Shown piece after piece: positions 13,436 through 14,501 of a stretch of DNA of 14,501 nucleotides. The translations under genes were made by a program, and so were the position numbers. The stretch is taken from NCBI GenBank assembly GCA_003021325.1, contig PXQM01000014.1:1-14501 (forward strand), in the 5' to 3' direction. The notes beneath the pieces are model-generated. The model was not told where the DNA came from. It ran no database searches and worked only from the letters and a program-made list of their open reading frames with translations. Position 1 is the stretch's first letter. Each line of letters opens with the position of its first letter. This DNA comes from Halobacteriales archaeon QH_10_70_21. GTDB taxonomy: Archaea > Halobacteriota > Halobacteria > Halobacteriales > Haloarculaceae.

Positions 13436-13563
13436 TTCGAGGCGGAGGCCCCACCCTCAAGGAGCGCGGGGCTTCCGGCCCCGGCGGAAGCACAAGCGAG
13501 TAGGGTGGGGAGGACAGCGAGGGATCGGAGGTCCCTCGGGCCGTGCGAGCGGGCGAAGCCCGC
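13436..13563 (+). mobile_element. Stranded 3' end of a TnpB element with omega-RNA-like structure
   Basis: Four perfect stems are packed here. CCCCACCCT (13449-13457) pairs with AGGGTGGGG (13502-13510) and encloses CGGGGC/GCCCCG (13467-13472 with 13478-13483). CGAGGGA (13518-13524) pairs with TCCCTCG (13532-13538). GCGGGC (13549-13554) pairs with GCCCGC (13558-13563). The plus strand also encodes GGGPTLKERGASGPGGSTSE and a stop at 13503, which I recognise as like the SPTLKER-type C-terminal tails of haloarchaeal TnpB proteins. In TnpB elements the omega-RNA overlaps the 3' end of the gene, so structure and tail together suggest a relic 3' terminus. No TnpB body precedes it. Identity rests on remembered similarity; the stems are seen directly. 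Confidence 0.5.
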
Positions 13564-13641
13564 GCGCAGAAGCCAATCCGGTGCTGACCAGCCGCCTGAC
13601 TGTTGCCTGATAACTCTCAATTATTAAGTAACTACAACGAA

Positions 13642-14376
13642 ATGTGTGGAGATATCGTTGAGTACCGTCGTACTGCCGTTATCAAGCTCAACGCGCCGGA
13701 AGGCGCGGATACACACCTTCGGGAGACTGTCGAGCAATTCAAATACTGTGCCAACACCGCGAGCGAGTGGTGCTGGCACGGGCGTCGCCAGATTCCAGAG
13801 GAATCTGGCTGCCAACCAGAAACGCGCAGCGTTTCTGGTGACGACGACGGCTACCACGTTCCCCCGAAAGCCAAAGCCGAAGATGCACTGTACGACCAGC
13901 TACGCGAGGACACGGAGTTGACCGCAACCCTCGTCCAGAAAGGGATTCGCCAAGCCGTCGAAGCCGCCAAAAGCGGCGTCGAACGCCTCAAAAACGACCA
14001 AGATACGTCCCGTCCGACGTTCACGGCGGATACCGCTGTCTACGACAAGCGAAGCGCCACGTTCCACCGCGACCACGTTTCGCTGTCAGCAGTGGACGGA
14101 CGTATCGAGTGCGACTACATCCTTCCCGACGACGCTGAGAAGCCACCGACGAAGTACGTCACAGACGAGGACTACGAGTTTCGGCGGGCAACACTCCATC
14201 GACGTGACGGCGACCGGTATCTTCATGCGTCGATGCTCAAAGAGGACGACGACACCGACACCACAATCGGGCACAGAACAGTCCTCAGTGTGAACCAACT
14301 CGCAGTCGCTTCGACCGGCCGGTTCTGGTCGGCAGACGAGTTCGACCACTGGAAACAAGAGTACCAGAAACGGCGT
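13642..14376 (+). pseudogene. tnpB: TnpB (IS200/IS605-type RNA-guided nuclease), 5' portion, catalytic Asp lost
   Basis: N-terminal part of a haloarchaeal TnpB/IS1341-type protein, about 245 residues. Seen are VEYRRTAVIKL, ETVEQFKYCANTASEWCWHG, KAKAEDALYDQLREDTELTA, VYDKRSATFHRDHVSLSAVD and VNQLAVASTGRFWSADEFDHW. Three faults are visible. First, residues about 48-67 are an extra stretch over two perfect DNA hairpins, between CWHG and DDGYHV. Second, where relatives read TVLGVDLxVNQLAV, this reads TVLSVNQLAV, so the RuvC-I Asp is gone, consistent with a 12-base deletion between CTC repeats. Third, after EYQKRR the rest of the protein (bridge, RuvC-II/III and zinc finger) is replaced by helicase sequence. 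The ATG at 13642 is chosen; TTG at 13603 is an alternative. AATTATTAAG upstream (13619 on) may hold the promoter. It is downstream of a relic TnpB 3' end. Confidence 0.85.
13787..13839. repeat. Two tandem perfect hairpins inside tnpB
   Basis: GCCAGATTCC (13787-13796) pairs with GGAATCTGGC (13800-13809) around AGA. Five bases later ACCAGAAACGC (13815-13825) pairs with GCGTTTCTGGT (13829-13839) around GCA. Both stems are perfect (10 and 11 bp) with three-base loops. They coincide with an in-frame segment of about 60 bases that interrupts the expected CWHG-DDGYHV continuity of TnpB. They look like a small palindromic insertion element, or subterminal transposon hairpins captured within the gene. 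Confidence 0.8.
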
Positions 14377-14501
14377 GTCCGCGAGCGGCAGCCGTACGTC
14401 CTCGCGACGACGCCCGATATGATCAACTACTCCATCCTCCCGTTCGCCCACAGCTCTGGGGCTGGTTCCTCTCCACCCTCGACCTGATAGTTATCGACGA
14501 A
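14377..14501 (+). pseudogene. DEAD/DEAH-box helicase fragment, frameshifted, running off the window
   Basis: After the TnpB part, the same frame reads VRERQPYVLATTPDMINYSI and LPFAHS, matching the motif Ib region of large superfamily 2 helicases of the YprA/MrfA type (TxPDM-x-x-x-x-LP). At 14452-14454 the frame changes by one base: frame 3 continues LWGWFLSTLDLIVIDE, which ends in the start of the Walker B/motif II DExH box at the window edge. Reading through, with one base restored, gives a smooth helicase segment. The 5' part of the helicase is not found anywhere in the window, so this is not a simple insertion of TnpB into the gene. Identification comes from two short motifs only. Confidence 0.65.

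Noticed and set aside
13402..13563. CRISPR array or tandem repeat in the hairpin-rich region
   Set aside because: The stems differ from each other and there is no repeated unit with spacers.

Overview
The window comes from a halophilic archaeon (class Halobacteria). It is very GC-rich, the proteins are strongly acidic (Asp/Glu-rich, few Lys), and most genes are short and archaeal in type: aIF2-beta, a GHMP-type shikimate kinase, UPF0058 and haloarchaea-only small proteins. Many starts have a TATA-like box centred 24-30 nt upstream and no ribosome binding site, the pattern of leaderless haloarchaeal transcription.

Layout. 1-739: 3' part of an IMP dehydrogenase/GMP reductase family gene. 876-2201 (-): EPSP synthase (aroA). 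2382-3471: Xaa-Pro peptidase gene broken by an internal deletion and frameshift. 3468-3947 (-): TspO/MBR membrane protein, overlapping the peptidase gene tail to tail. 4111-4608: GNAT acetyltransferase. 4747-4813: candidate box C/D guide RNA. 4893-5497: prephenate dehydrogenase and 5494-6779: Rsm22-like methyltransferase, coupled by ATGA, each again broken by an internal deletion. 6823-7596: surE. 7652-8458: AAC(3)-family acetyltransferase. 8504-9184: beta carbonic anhydrase. 9294-9938: hisH. 10009-11183 (-): shikimate kinase overlapping chorismate mutase. 11355-12070: a DUF5796-like protein and a small protein resembling a worn-out GIY-YIG domain. 12172-12576 (-): aIF2-beta. 12744-12980: UPF0058. 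13115-13366: small two-helix membrane protein.

From about 13.6 kb the base composition becomes visibly more AT-rich and the content is mobile. 13436-13563 is a dense set of perfect stem-loops that also encodes a tail resembling the C-terminus of haloarchaeal TnpB proteins, so it looks like a stranded TnpB 3' end/omega-RNA region. It is followed by the 5' half of a TnpB gene. That gene carries two perfect hairpins inserted in frame, lacks the four codons expected to hold the RuvC-I aspartate, and runs directly into a fragment of a DEAD/DEAH-box helicase at the window end.

Metabolic theme. Four genes serve aromatic amino acid synthesis: shikimate kinase, EPSP synthase, chorismate mutase and prephenate dehydrogenase. 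hisH serves histidine synthesis and the first gene purine interconversion. They sit in several small transcription units rather than one operon. Three conserved chromosomal genes are each missing roughly 25-45 codons plus a frame. This recurrence makes assembly or consensus error a serious alternative to true pseudogenes, and it also tempers any reading of the TnpB-helicase join.
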